NCBI GenBank assembly: GCA_016208645.1
Contig: JACQXP010000101.1
Coordinates: forward strand, 1-24,526
Reading direction: 5' to 3'
Length of the DNA: 24,526 bases
Source of the DNA: Candidatus Methylomirabilota bacterium
GTDB lineage: Bacteria > Methylomirabilota > Methylomirabilia > Methylomirabilales > 2-02-FULL-66-22
Shown here in pieces: positions 13,236 through 19,361 of the stretch. The notes under the pieces were generated by a model that was given only the letters and a program-made list of their open reading frames with translations, was not told where the DNA came from and searched no databases. Every line of letters begins with the position of its first letter. Position 1 is the first letter of the stretch. The position numbers and the translations under genes were made by a program.

Positions 13236-14399
13236 ATGGTCAAGCGGCAGCAATGGATCAAACTGATCGAGAAAGCCTGGACGGAACGGTCCATCGTCTG
13301 GCTCTCCGGCGTCCGCCGGGTAGGCAAGACGTGTCTCTGCCAGTCACTGGGGAATATCGAATACTTCGACTGCGAACTTCCCCGGGTCCGCCGGATGATG
13401 GAGGACCCTCAGGCGTTCTGGGAGGGCCTCACGCGGCGGCGCGTGGTGCTGGACGAGGTCCACCGCCTGCCGAATCCCTCGGAGCTGCTGAAGATCGCCG
13501 CCGACCACTACCCGGCCGTGGGGGTCCTGGCGACCGGCTCGTCTACCCTGGGTGCGTCGGCGCGGTTCCGTGACACCCTGGCCGGGCGGAAGCGAGACGT
13601 CCGGCTGACACCCATGACCCTGGCGGACCTCGAGGATTTCCAGGATCCCGACCTGAAGCACCGGTTCCTGCGTGGCGGGCTGCCGCCGTTCTTCCTGGCG
13701 AAGACCCTTCCCGAACGGGACTTTCAGGAATGGATGGACGCCTACTGGGCCAAAGACATCCAGGAGTTCTTTCGGCTGGAGCGGCGGAGTGCCTTCCAAC
13801 GCTTCCTGGAGTTGCTCCTGGCCCAGAGCGGCGGGATGTTCGAGGCCACCGCCTTTGCCCGGCCGTGCGAGATCAGCCGCACGACGGTTGCAAACTACCT
13901 GAGCGTTCTGGAGGCGACCCAGGTCGCGCATGTGATCCGCCCCTTCAGCTCCAGGCGGGCCACGGAGATCGTGGCCGCACCGAAGGTCTATGGCTTCGAT
14001 ACGGGGTTCATCTGCTGCTACCGCGGGTGGTCGTCCCTGCGCCCGGATGACCTGGGGCCCCTCTGGGAGCATTTCGTGCTGAACGAAATGCAGGCCGCAC
14101 TTCAGGGCGAGCCCGTGCACTACTGGCGCGACAAGGCAGGCCATGAGGTGGATTTCATCCTGAAGCGGCGTGGTCGCCCGCCCATCGCAATCGAGTGCAA
14201 GTGGTCGGCAGAGGAATTCCACATTCAGAACGTGCGGGCCTTCCGGTACCAGTACCCGGAGGGGGAGAACATCGTCGTGGCGCAGGAGGTGGACCGCCCG
14301 TATGCGCGCACTCTGGCTGGTGTGCGGGTCGCGTTCGACAACCTCCGCGGGTTGATCCGCCGCCTGTCTCATCCCGCTCGCGGATGCGGGACTACGTAG
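13236..14399 (+). CDS. AAA-family ATPase with DUF4143 domain
   Basis: A 387-residue protein of the AAA_14/DUF4143 group, common as solitary accessory ATPases. Walker A is GVRRVGKT (residues 25-32), Walker B is RVVLDEVH (Asp73, Glu74), and a sensor-like LATGSSTLG follows. The MTLADL-EDF and RGGLPPFFLAK segments match the family. The C-terminal DUF4143 half has YWRDKAGHEVDFILKRRGR followed by IAIECKW, the D...ExK pattern of PD-(D/E)XK nuclease folds. ATG 13236 is chosen because upstream codons are not protein-like; no strong Shine-Dalgarno is seen. The family's cellular role is unknown; proposals include links with mobile or defence loci. It stands alone, downstream of a tRNA, convergent with the ParB-like gene. 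Confidence 0.88.
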   Translation: MVKRQQWIKLIEKAWTERSIVWLSGVRRVGKTCLCQSLGNIEYFDCELPRVRRMMEDPQAFWEGLTRRRVVLDEVHRLPNPSELLKIAADHYPAVGVLATGSSTLGASARFRDTLAGRKRDVRLTPMTLADLEDFQDPDLKHRFLRGGLPPFFLAKTLPERDFQEWMDAYWAKDIQEFFRLERRSAFQRFLELLLAQSGGMFEATAFARPCEISRTTVANYLSVLEATQVAHVIRPFSSRRATEIVAAPKVYGFDTGFICCYRGWSSLRPDDLGPLWEHFVLNEMQAALQGEPVHYWRDKAGHEVDFILKRRGRPPIAIECKWSAEEFHIQNVRAFRYQYPEGENIVVAQEVDRPYARTLAGVRVAFDNLRGLIRRLSHPARGCGTT

Positions 14400-14468
14400 C
14401 GCGGTTATCGAAGTTGTTGTTTGAACGGTGCCGGATGGGATGGAGGGGCGGCCTCGACGAAGGCGATC

Positions 14469-15338
14469 TCAGAGTTCGCCGAGCTGGGGGGATTGCTCGA
14501 CCCGCTGGACGAATTTCTCGGCGGCCTCCTCTGGTGGGGCCAGGTCCTTCCCCTGATCGGCCAGGAAGTGCTGGTGGTCCAGCACCCAGAGGTACACGTC
14601 CCCCTCGGTCCGGCCCGGGAACTCCTCCAGGACGCCGCGCTCGCGGATGACGCCGACGATGGGCAGGTACACGGTATCGTACCAGTGGGTGACGGCATCC
14701 TCTTCGGGGATGTCGCGCTGTTCCTCCAGGCCCATGAAGTAGCGGTGCACCGCGATGTGCTCCAGCATGCGGGGGAAGCCGTCCGGCACGGTCACGTCAA
14801 TCTCCACCCCGGGCCGCAGGCGGTCGAGCCCGGTCCGCTGGAGGAACTCCACCTTGGCCCCCAGGATCTCCAGGTCTTCCGACCGCAGGTCCGGCCCCAC
14901 CGGCACCTTGACCTTGCACTCGCGGACCTCGGCCTCGATGAATTCCTGGCCTTGCTCCCGCGCCACGGACACGCGGTGGTGGCCGTCCACGACGAAGTAG
15001 ACCTCGCCCACCTTGTAGAGCACCACCGGGGGCAGGCTGACGTCCTCGTAGAAGGCCCGGTCCACCCGCTGCCAGCGATCCGCGATGCGGTTGTGCGCGG
15101 GCAGGAAGGCGCCGTCGAAGTCCCGGTACCGGTTGACGCTCCCGACGATCCTGGCCACCTCCACGGTGCGGACCCCCCGGTAAAGGGGGCCGCCGATCCG
15201 GAGCTTCTCCTTCACGTGGTCGTAGGACAGCAGGCTGTTGCGCGTGCCGGACAGCAGGGCCCACACGTCGTGCAGGAAGGCCTTGGACCGGGCACGCGCG
15301 AAGTCTGCCTGGACGCGGGCATCCACGTCATCCAGCAT
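14469..15338 (-). CDS. ParB/Srx-fold domain protein (ParB-N-like), unknown role
   Basis: A 289-residue protein. At about residues 100-130 it reads LPPVVLYKVGEVYFVVDGHHRVSVAREQG, the core of the ParB/sulfiredoxin fold with the GHHR nucleotide-binding motif (residues 119-122). It lacks the helix-turn-helix and C-terminal dimer region expected of chromosome-partition ParB. The N-terminal part contains SYDHVKEKLRIGG and VARIVGSVNRYRDFDGAFLP; the C-terminal half contains YFMGLEEQRDIPEEDAVTHWYDTVYLPIVGVIRERG. This arrangement resembles ParB-like DUF4032-type proteins of unknown role. Its ATG lies inside the metallophosphoesterase gene (11-bp overlap), so the two are translationally coupled. A nucleotide-dependent role together with the phosphoesterase is a reasonable inference but unproven. 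Confidence 0.8.
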   Translation of the reverse strand: MLDDVDARVQADFARARSKAFLHDVWALLSGTRNSLLSYDHVKEKLRIGGPLYRGVRTVEVARIVGSVNRYRDFDGAFLPAHNRIADRWQRVDRAFYEDVSLPPVVLYKVGEVYFVVDGHHRVSVAREQGQEFIEAEVRECKVKVPVGPDLRSEDLEILGAKVEFLQRTGLDRLRPGVEIDVTVPDGFPRMLEHIAVHRYFMGLEEQRDIPEEDAVTHWYDTVYLPIVGVIRERGVLEEFPGRTEGDVYLWVLDHQHFLADQGKDLAPPEEAAEKFVQRVEQSPQLGEL

Positions 15339-15981
15339 GTCGGCCCTCGATCTCGATCACGCGGTAGGGGTACACGTTGGCGACGGTGGTCGGGCCCACC
15401 CGGGTGCTGGTGACCGCGTCATGCCGGTAGACGTGGGCGTGCCCGTGCAGCAGGTAGCGCGGGCGGTAGCGGGCGATGAACCGGTTGAACGCCTGAAAGC
15501 CCACGTGCGCCGGGTCCTCGGCGTCGTGAATGCCCCGGGGCGGCGCGTGGGTGATCAGGATGTCCAGGAAGCGCCCATGGCGCAGGCGATTCCACCACAG
15601 ACGCGGCGCCAGGGCCAGAGCGCGGCGCGCCATCTCTCCCTGCGTGTACTGGTGCACGCCGTCCGGGCGATACCGGATGCTGCCCCCCAGGCCGGCCAGC
15701 AGCAGCCCCCGCTCCTCCACGACCATCCCATCAATGTTGCCGCATGCCCTGGGGGTGCCGCCGTCCTCCCGGCCTCGCTCGGCCTCGGGGCAGACGGGCG
15801 GGAGGTCATGGTTGCCCGGGACCAGCGTGAGCGGAACGTTCAACATGGACGCGATGTAGTCCAGGTAGTAATCGGGCAGGTCCCCGCACCCCACGACAAG
15901 GTCCACATCGCCAAAGCGCTCCTTGACGAGCGGGCTGTACAGGTGTTCGACCACCTGATCGCTGAGAGCGAGGATCTTCAT
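15328..15981 (-). CDS. Calcineurin-like metallophosphoesterase
   Basis: A 217-residue metallophosphoesterase. Motifs in order: ILALSDQVVEHL (usually D-x-H; here Asp8 is present but the His two positions on is replaced by Val), VVGCGDLPDYYLDY (Gly33, Asp34), VPGNHD (Asn57-Asp59), ILITHAPPRG and YLLHGHAHVYR. The missing first-motif His would weaken one metal site, although SD-x-V variants seem to be a stable subgroup of this family. The substrate is unknown. It is the first gene of a two-gene unit with the ParB-like gene, which it overlaps by 11 bp. A promoter candidate lies at 16016-16044. Confidence 0.88.
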   Translation of the reverse strand: MKILALSDQVVEHLYSPLVKERFGDVDLVVGCGDLPDYYLDYIASMLNVPLTLVPGNHDLPPVCPEAERGREDGGTPRACGNIDGMVVEERGLLLAGLGGSIRYRPDGVHQYTQGEMARRALALAPRLWWNRLRHGRFLDILITHAPPRGIHDAEDPAHVGFQAFNRFIARYRPRYLLHGHAHVYRHDAVTSTRVGPTTVANVYPYRVIEIEGRHAG

Positions 15982-16015
15982 CAGAATACCCTGCGCCTGT
16001 TACGCCTCAATGATA

Positions 16016-16044
16016 ACTCTAGAGGAACGCGCCGGAAAAGACAA
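16016..16044 (-). promoter_or_regulatory. Promoter of the phosphoesterase-ParB-like unit
   Basis: On the minus strand TTGTCT (16044-16039), a 17-bp spacer and TAGAGT (16021-16016). It predicts a leader of roughly 30 nt before the ATG at 15981. Confidence 0.5.
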
Positions 16045-16066
16045 GGACCTCGGGATCTTAGCGACA

Positions 16067-16094
16067 GGGCTCGGGGCTCGGGGGCCGGGGGCCA
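16067..16094 (+). repeat. Heptanucleotide array, four GGGCTCG-type units
   Basis: Units GGGCTCG, GGGCTCG, GGGGCCG and GGGGCCA, in the gap between the amidohydrolase 3' end and the phosphoesterase promoter. Confidence 0.75.
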
Positions 16095-16134
16095 GGAACT
16101 ACACCCTGTGGGAATGCACTCTGTGGGATTTCAT

Positions 16135-16169
16135 CAATCCGCAATCCGAAATCAGAAATCCGAAATCGC
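16135..16169 (+). repeat. Heptanucleotide array, five AATCCG-type units
   Basis: Units CAATCCG, CAATCCG, AAATCAG, AAATCCG and AAATCGC. The last unit touches the amidohydrolase stop codon. Confidence 0.88.
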
Positions 16170-16993
16170 TAGTGGGTCTTGCCGTTCAGGCGGGCGGCGT
16201 TCTTGAAGGCGAGCTGCTCGGCGACCTCGCGCGGGAGCTGGCGCAGCCAGGCGCGGATGCCGGCCTGGATGTCCGGCAGGCGATCCCACTGGGACGTGAC
16301 CCAGGTATCCGTCCCGACCATGAACCGCTCCGGGTGCCGGAGGAAGAGGCTCTGCCAGGCCGGGTCGAGCTGGCCCCCCGGAGCGACATCGCTTCGCAGG
16401 GCCAGTTCCACGCTCAGATTGGGATAACGGTCGAGGAGTCGCCCCACGGTGTCCGGGCCGGCGGACATGCCGGCGTGAGCCCAGAGGACCCGGGCCTTCG
16501 GATCGAGGCGAAGCAGTTCCTCCACCGCCACGTCGTCCGTGTGGGCGTGCAGGAAGATGCCGTGGCGGATCGCCAACTGGACGAACCCACGGACCACGGC
16601 CGAGCCGGCCTCGCCTGCGGCGAGGTGGAATTCCCCGATGCCCCGATAGATCCCCCGCCGGAGGCGGGACTCCACGTAGGACAGGATCGAGGGATCCCCC
16701 GTCCAGGTGCCCATGTCGTTGCGGGTGCGGTAGGGCCGCAGGATGGGGACGACGCGGTCCGGCGCCTTGTCGAACAGGCGAAGCGTGCCGTCATCCGGCG
16801 TGCTGGAGACCATGGCCCACCAGACCCCCGCCTGGTCCAGGATCGCCAGGGCCGCCTCCGGCGGGTACACCGACCAGTCCGGCTGGCTGTAGTGGATGTG
16901 GGCATCGAAGATCGGCAATTCCTGGGGCCATCCGGGCGTGGGAGAGAAAACGGCTAGGAATGCCATGAGCAGGGAACGCCAGTAACGAGACAT
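16169..16993 (-). CDS. Secreted metal-dependent amidohydrolase (amidohydrolase-2 type)
   Basis: A 274-residue TIM-barrel hydrolase with a signal peptide (MSRYWRSLLMAFLAVFSPTPGW, cleavage probably near PGWPQ). Metal-binding features: FDAHIHY (His32, His34), IGEFHLA, FLHAHTDD, LWAHAGMS and MVGTDTW (metal Asp). This pattern is that of amidohydrolase-2/PHP-like TIM barrels related to decarboxylases and lactonases; the substrate is unknown. The ATG at 16993 is chosen because the signal peptide starts there and because a strong promoter (17000-17029) places the transcription start on this ATG, giving a leaderless message. Readings further upstream lack coding character. It is on the same strand as the phosphoesterase pair but separated by two repeat arrays and a separate promoter. 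Confidence 0.87.
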   Translation of the reverse strand: MSRYWRSLLMAFLAVFSPTPGWPQELPIFDAHIHYSQPDWSVYPPEAALAILDQAGVWWAMVSSTPDDGTLRLFDKAPDRVVPILRPYRTRNDMGTWTGDPSILSYVESRLRRGIYRGIGEFHLAAGEAGSAVVRGFVQLAIRHGIFLHAHTDDVAVEELLRLDPKARVLWAHAGMSAGPDTVGRLLDRYPNLSVELALRSDVAPGGQLDPAWQSLFLRHPERFMVGTDTWVTSQWDRLPDIQAGIRAWLRQLPREVAEQLAFKNAARLNGKTH

Positions 16994-16999
16994 GCCCAG

Positions 17000-17029
17000 T
17001 CTATACCATCCCGGCCCGTGGGGCGTCAA
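17000..17029 (-). promoter_or_regulatory. Predicted leaderless promoter of the amidohydrolase
   Basis: On the minus strand TTGACG (17029-17024), an 18-bp spacer and TATAGA (17005-17000). Only six bases separate the -10 box from the ATG, so transcription should begin at the A of ATG. Confidence 0.7.
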
Positions 17030-17126
17030 CACTCCGGTACCGCCGGGTGAGATCAGCCTGGAGACCGGATCGTCGCCAGGCCATCCGCCGCTTTGTTTCG
17101 CCGCGCGAATCGTCCGGGGGAGAGGC

Positions 17127-17155
17127 TTGACATCCGGGACGGCTTTGCGTAGGCT
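17127..17155 (+). promoter_or_regulatory. Candidate promoter of the 64-aa gene
   Basis: TTGACA (17127-17132), a 17-bp spacer and TAGGCT (17150-17155). The predicted leader of about 100 nt contains two identical 11-bp copies of CCGGTGCCGGC (17161-17171 and 17204-17214). Confidence 0.5.
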
Positions 17156-17260
17156 TCGCGCCGGTGCCGGCCGCCCTCTGGCCTCCCGAATTCCTCTCCG
17201 AAACCGGTGCCGGCACGCGCGGGTTACACGCAAACCGTTTCTGACTCAAGTGAGGTCTCC

Positions 17261-17455
17261 ATGTCCGGCGATATCAAGACGCTGCACCACATGATCACGG
17301 TCTGGAACGCCTTTGCCACGCCGACCGTCATCCCCCCGCAGATGCTCCGGAACCTCGGCGACTACCTGGAGAACTTCTTGAAGTCGGGCGAGGGCGAGAA
17401 GTACCTTCGGACCCTCGGATACGCGCGGGCCGAGGTCGCGGCCAAGAAGGGCTGA
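17261..17455 (+). CDS. Conserved-looking 64-residue protein, unknown
   Basis: I do not recognise this short protein. It begins MSGDIKTLHHMITVWNAFATP, then TVIPPQMLRNLGDYLENFLKSGEGEKYLRTLGYARAEVAAKKG: amphipathic helices and no membrane segment. The ATG at 17261 has GAGG 7 bp upstream. It is monocistronic with a plausible promoter upstream and a hairpin (17491-17531) after the stop. Composition and start signals are gene-like, so it is more than a chance reading frame, but I cannot suggest a function. Confidence 0.65.
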   Translation: MSGDIKTLHHMITVWNAFATPTVIPPQMLRNLGDYLENFLKSGEGEKYLRTLGYARAEVAAKKG

Positions 17456-17546
17456 GGGAGGTTCGTTCGAGGGGAAAGCGGAGGGACCGGGCAAGCCACA
17501 GCGCCTCTCACGCATGGCGCGCCGGGCTTGCGTCGCGGCAGACTTC

Positions 17547-17574
17547 TTGATATAAGCCATCCACAACCTATAGT
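17547..17574 (+). promoter_or_regulatory. Promoter leading into a repeat array (orphan)
   Basis: TTGATA (17547-17552), a 16-bp spacer and TATAGT (17569-17574). Downstream, GGAGG sits 5 bp before an ATG at 17615, but the frame from that ATG is almost entirely repeat array. Confidence 0.5.
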
Positions 17575-17614
17575 TCTCCTCGAATAGCGGAGATATCCCG
17601 AGATCGGAGGCCCC

Positions 17615-17668
17615 ATGTTGAACCCGACCCCCGGCCCCCGACTCCCAACCCCCGTCCCCCGTACTTAA
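17615..17668 (+). pseudogene. Start of a gene overwritten by a heptanucleotide array
   Basis: ATG (17615) is preceded by GGAGG at a good distance and by a promoter. After ATG TTG AAC the frame enters the CCCGACC array and ends at TAA (17666-17668), giving only 17 Pro/Arg-rich residues. The signals look like those of a real gene whose body is gone. Alternatively this is a chance start before a repeat. Confidence 0.4.
17623..17664 (-). repeat. Heptanucleotide array, six CCCGACC-type units
   Basis: Units CCCGACC, CCCGGCC, CCCGACT, CCCAACC, CCCGTCC and CCCGTAC, the longest array in the window. It is the complement of the GGGGGTC-type units at 2392. Confidence 0.9.
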
Positions 17669-17712
17669 GGGTGCGTGGGAAGGGGCTGCGGTGCTGTGAG
17701 CGAAGAGAATTG

Positions 17713-17734
17713 ACAAAGCCACCAAAGCCGCAAC
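17713..17734 (-). repeat. Period-9 repeat, left copy of an inverted pair
   Basis: CAAAGCCAC and CAAAGCCGC in tandem. Its complement matches 18777-18798 at 20 of 22 positions, so the pair flanks the toxin-antitoxin genes and the DUF4236 stub. Confidence 0.75.
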
Positions 17735-17775
17735 GTCCCCTCGTCCCCTCGTGTTCCCGTCACACCTCTTCGGAT

Positions 17776-18177
17776 TCAGAGCCAGTCAACCGTGACGAGG
17801 TGTTCGACCTTGGTAAACTCCGGATCGCCGGTGACGATGACCGCCCTTTCTCTTTGGGCGGTGGCGACGGCAATGGCGTCCGCATAGGCCATCGGAAAGT
17901 CGGCCTTGATTCTTGCCGCCTCGAGGGCGAGGGCTTCATCACAGGGATAGAGTTCAAGGGGAAGGGCTTGGAGCTGGCGAATGACTCCCTGGGCGAAGGG
18001 ATGGCCATGTTGCCGGGCGAGTCGGTAGTAGACCTCTCCCAGGTTGATGACGCTCAAGAGAAGCGGGACATTGTGTCGCTGGGCCTCAGTGAGAAGCCCC
18101 TCGACTCGATCGGCGCCGGACTCGTCTTGGATCCAGGCCAGGACGGCGAAGGAGTCGAGCAAACTTCTTCTTCTCAC
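17776..18177 (-). CDS. vapC: PIN-domain toxin (VapC family)
   Basis: A 133-residue PIN-domain ribonuclease toxin. The acidic active-site residues are present in order: LLDSFAVLAW (Asp8), INLGEVYY (Glu48), YADAIAVATA (Asp100) and VTGDPEF (Asp118). Length is typical. The start is GTG at 18177, with AGAGGAG 7 bp upstream. The partner gene overlaps it by 92 bp at its 5' end, where most VapBC pairs overlap by a few bases. VapC toxins cleave tRNA or rRNA; the target cannot be predicted here. The unit is read from the promoter/operator at 18426-18474. Confidence 0.92.
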   Translation of the reverse strand: MRRRSLLDSFAVLAWIQDESGADRVEGLLTEAQRHNVPLLLSVINLGEVYYRLARQHGHPFAQGVIRQLQALPLELYPCDEALALEAARIKADFPMAYADAIAVATAQRERAVIVTGDPEFTKVEHLVTVDWL

Positions 18178-18403
18178 GGTCCAACTCCTCTCTCCGATCC
18201 TCCAGCAGGGCTGTGGTCAGGGAGGGGCCGCCCTTGGCGATCCCCCGCAGGGCCCGAATGGGATCGGCGGGCAGCGGGAAGAGCACGACCTCCTTTCCCT
18301 CGATCCGGACATGCAGCCGCGTTCCGGGAGCGATCCCCAGTGCCTGCCGGATCTCCTTGGGGATGACCACCTGCCCTTTGGCCAGCGTTCTTACGATTGG
18401 CAT
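18086..18403 (-). CDS. AbrB/SpoVT/MazE-type antitoxin (VapB-like)
   Basis: A 105-residue protein. The N-terminal 45 residues are a swapped-hairpin AbrB DNA-binding domain: VRTLAKGQVVIPKEIRQALGIAPGTRLHVRIEG. The middle (LPADPIRALRGIAKGGPSLTTALLEDRREELDREKKK) is the helical toxin-binding arm. The last 25 or so residues are Arg-rich, lie entirely within the vapC coding region in another frame and look like read-through, so a frameshift may have removed an earlier stop. The start ATG is supported by GGGAGGTGA 8 bp upstream. It should neutralise the PIN toxin and repress the shared promoter. Confidence 0.9.
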   Translation of the reverse strand: MPIVRTLAKGQVVIPKEIRQALGIAPGTRLHVRIEGKEVVLFPLPADPIRALRGIAKGGPSLTTALLEDRREELDREKKKFARLLRRPGLDPRRVRRRSSRGASH

Positions 18404-18425
18404 CTCGGTTCACCTCCCTTACAAT

Positions 18426-18474
18426 CTGTTAAACCAGACCGAAACAGTTTAACAGCTCTCGTTGCCGGCGTCAA
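18426..18474 (-). promoter_or_regulatory. Promoter and palindromic operator of the toxin-antitoxin pair
   Basis: On the minus strand TTGACG (18474-18469), a 17-bp spacer and TAAACT (18451-18446). A perfect 9-bp inverted repeat CTGTTAAAC/GTTTAACAG (18426-18434 and 18447-18455) covers the -10 box and transcription start, as expected for autorepression by the antitoxin. Confidence 0.75.
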
Positions 18475-18530
18475 CGGGAACCTGGGGATGTGCGCTCAAT
18501 AGGGGGGACGTTCGTTCAAAAGCAACTTCC

Positions 18531-18559
18531 TTGACCGGCTTGCTGAGGAGAAGTAGAAA
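18531..18559 (+). promoter_or_regulatory. Candidate promoter of the DUF4236 stub
   Basis: TTGACC (18531-18536), a 17-bp spacer and TAGAAA (18554-18559). Confidence 0.5.
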
Positions 18560-18632
18560 AGTAGCGGACGCCCGTCCGGAGCTAGGGGCTTGATTTGCCC
18601 GGAGGGACGATTCCGAAGAAGGTGAAACGGGA

Positions 18633-18725
18633 ATGGGCTACTACATCCGGAAGAGCTTCACGATCGGGTCCCTTCGCCTGACCCCCTCCAAATGCGGGCT
18701 CGGCGCCTCTGTGGGCACGAAGTAA
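18633..18725 (+). pseudogene. Truncated DUF4236 protein (30 residues)
   Basis: The frame MGYYIRKSFTIGSLRLTPSK continues to CGLGASVGTK and stops at TAA. The MG(F/Y)-RKS opening and the LSKSG-(I/V/L)G-S-G pattern are the N-terminal signature of DUF4236 proteins, which normally go on with a GARIGVG-type segment and 20-300 more residues. Here the gene ends at exactly that point, so it is a stub, either by mutation or deletion. AGAAGG before the ATG and the promoter upstream suggest it was functional not long ago. No remainder of the domain is seen downstream in any frame. Confidence 0.7.
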
Positions 18726-18776
18726 TGAGGGATGTAATTTACTATGTTAACTTACTCCGACCCAGTTAGAGCGACC

Positions 18777-18798
18777 GTTGCGGCTTTGCGGGCTTTGT
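18777..18798 (+). repeat. Period-9 repeat, right copy of an inverted pair
   Basis: Contains GCGGCTTTG and CGGGCTTTG in tandem, a 20-of-22 inverted match to 17713-17734. Confidence 0.75.
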
Positions 18799-18985
18799 GG
18801 CTCCCCCCCGGAGCCAGAGAGCAGCGTGGCAGTCACAACAGAGGCCCGGGGTGAGTTGACTGACCCTGCGCCAGACAGCGGCCTTCTGCAGTCCCTGTGC
18901 GCGAGCCGCCCCGACGCGGTCAAGTGCATAGATCTCGGAGTGACCTGCGTAATTTCGTGACATCGTAGCTCAGGATCGATACAGG

Positions 18986-19014
18986 GTGACGAAGGGCTTG
19001 GACTGGGCTATGAT
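18986..19014 (+). promoter_or_regulatory. Candidate promoter of the DUF7718-like/DUF5647 pair
   Basis: GTGACG (18986-18991), a 17-bp spacer and TATGAT (19009-19014), about 36 bp upstream of the GTG start. Confidence 0.5.
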
Positions 19015-19049
19015 ACTGGCGAAGACCAATTGAGTGTGGGAAGGCGAGC

Positions 19050-19361
19050 GTGGCGATTACCGAATACGTGCGCGCCCTCGGGGAACATGCGCGGATACGT
19101 CACCACCATGAAACACGGAGAGGAAGAGTGATTGCCTTCGTTGTCCAACTCGAAGTGGAGTTGCGGGGGATCTGGGTGCCCGTAGTTAGATACGACACGG
19201 CGCACGGGCGGCCTCATGTTGACCTCTATGATACCCCCACACGCAAGAGCAAACACTTTCTGGAGTTGTCGCCCGCGGAGGCGATGACCCTGGCGGAGGA
19301 GGACATCAAGGATAACTGGGAGAGGTATCAAGTGGACTTTCTTCGGAGGAATGCACGATGA
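19050..19361 (+). CDS. DUF7718-like small protein, first gene of a coupled pair
   Basis: A 103-residue protein. It has a beta-rich middle, IAFVVQLEVELRGIWVPVVRYDTAHGRPHVDLYD, and an end, SPAEAMTLAEEDIKDNWERYQVDF, that resembles small proteins annotated as DUF7718 (often seen next to DUF5647); I am recalling the family and cannot verify it. The YDTAHGRPHVDLYD pattern with a conserved His and Asp is worth noting. The start is GTG at 19050 with AAGG 6 bp upstream. Its stop overlaps the ATG of the DUF5647 gene (ATGA), so the two products are made together, as in toxin-antitoxin or complex-forming pairs. Codon use is less GC-biased than in the neighbouring core genes, in keeping with recent transfer. 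Confidence 0.65.
   Translation: MAITEYVRALGEHARIRHHHETRRGRVIAFVVQLEVELRGIWVPVVRYDTAHGRPHVDLYDTPTRKSKHFLELSPAEAMTLAEEDIKDNWERYQVDFLRRNAR

Larger units (their letters stand above)
17456..17775. other. Gap between the 64-aa gene and vapC
   Basis: No full gene. It holds a hairpin without a T-tract (GCAAGCC 17491-17497 with GGCTTGC 17525-17531, and GCGCC/GGCGC inside), the orphan promoter and start (17547-17668), the CCCGACC array (17623-17664) and a period-9 repeat (17713-17734). Confidence 0.6.
18726..19049. other. Gap between the DUF4236 stub and the DUF7718-like gene
   Basis: No gene is supported. It contains the right copy of the period-9 inverted pair (18777-18798) and the promoter at 18986-19014. 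The few short open frames have no start signals or protein-like composition. Confidence 0.6.

Noticed and set aside
14373..14395. Palindrome TCCCGC...GCGGGA at the 3' end of the DUF4143 gene
   Set aside because: It lies within the coding frame, has no T-tract and is too short to call a terminator or REP element with confidence.
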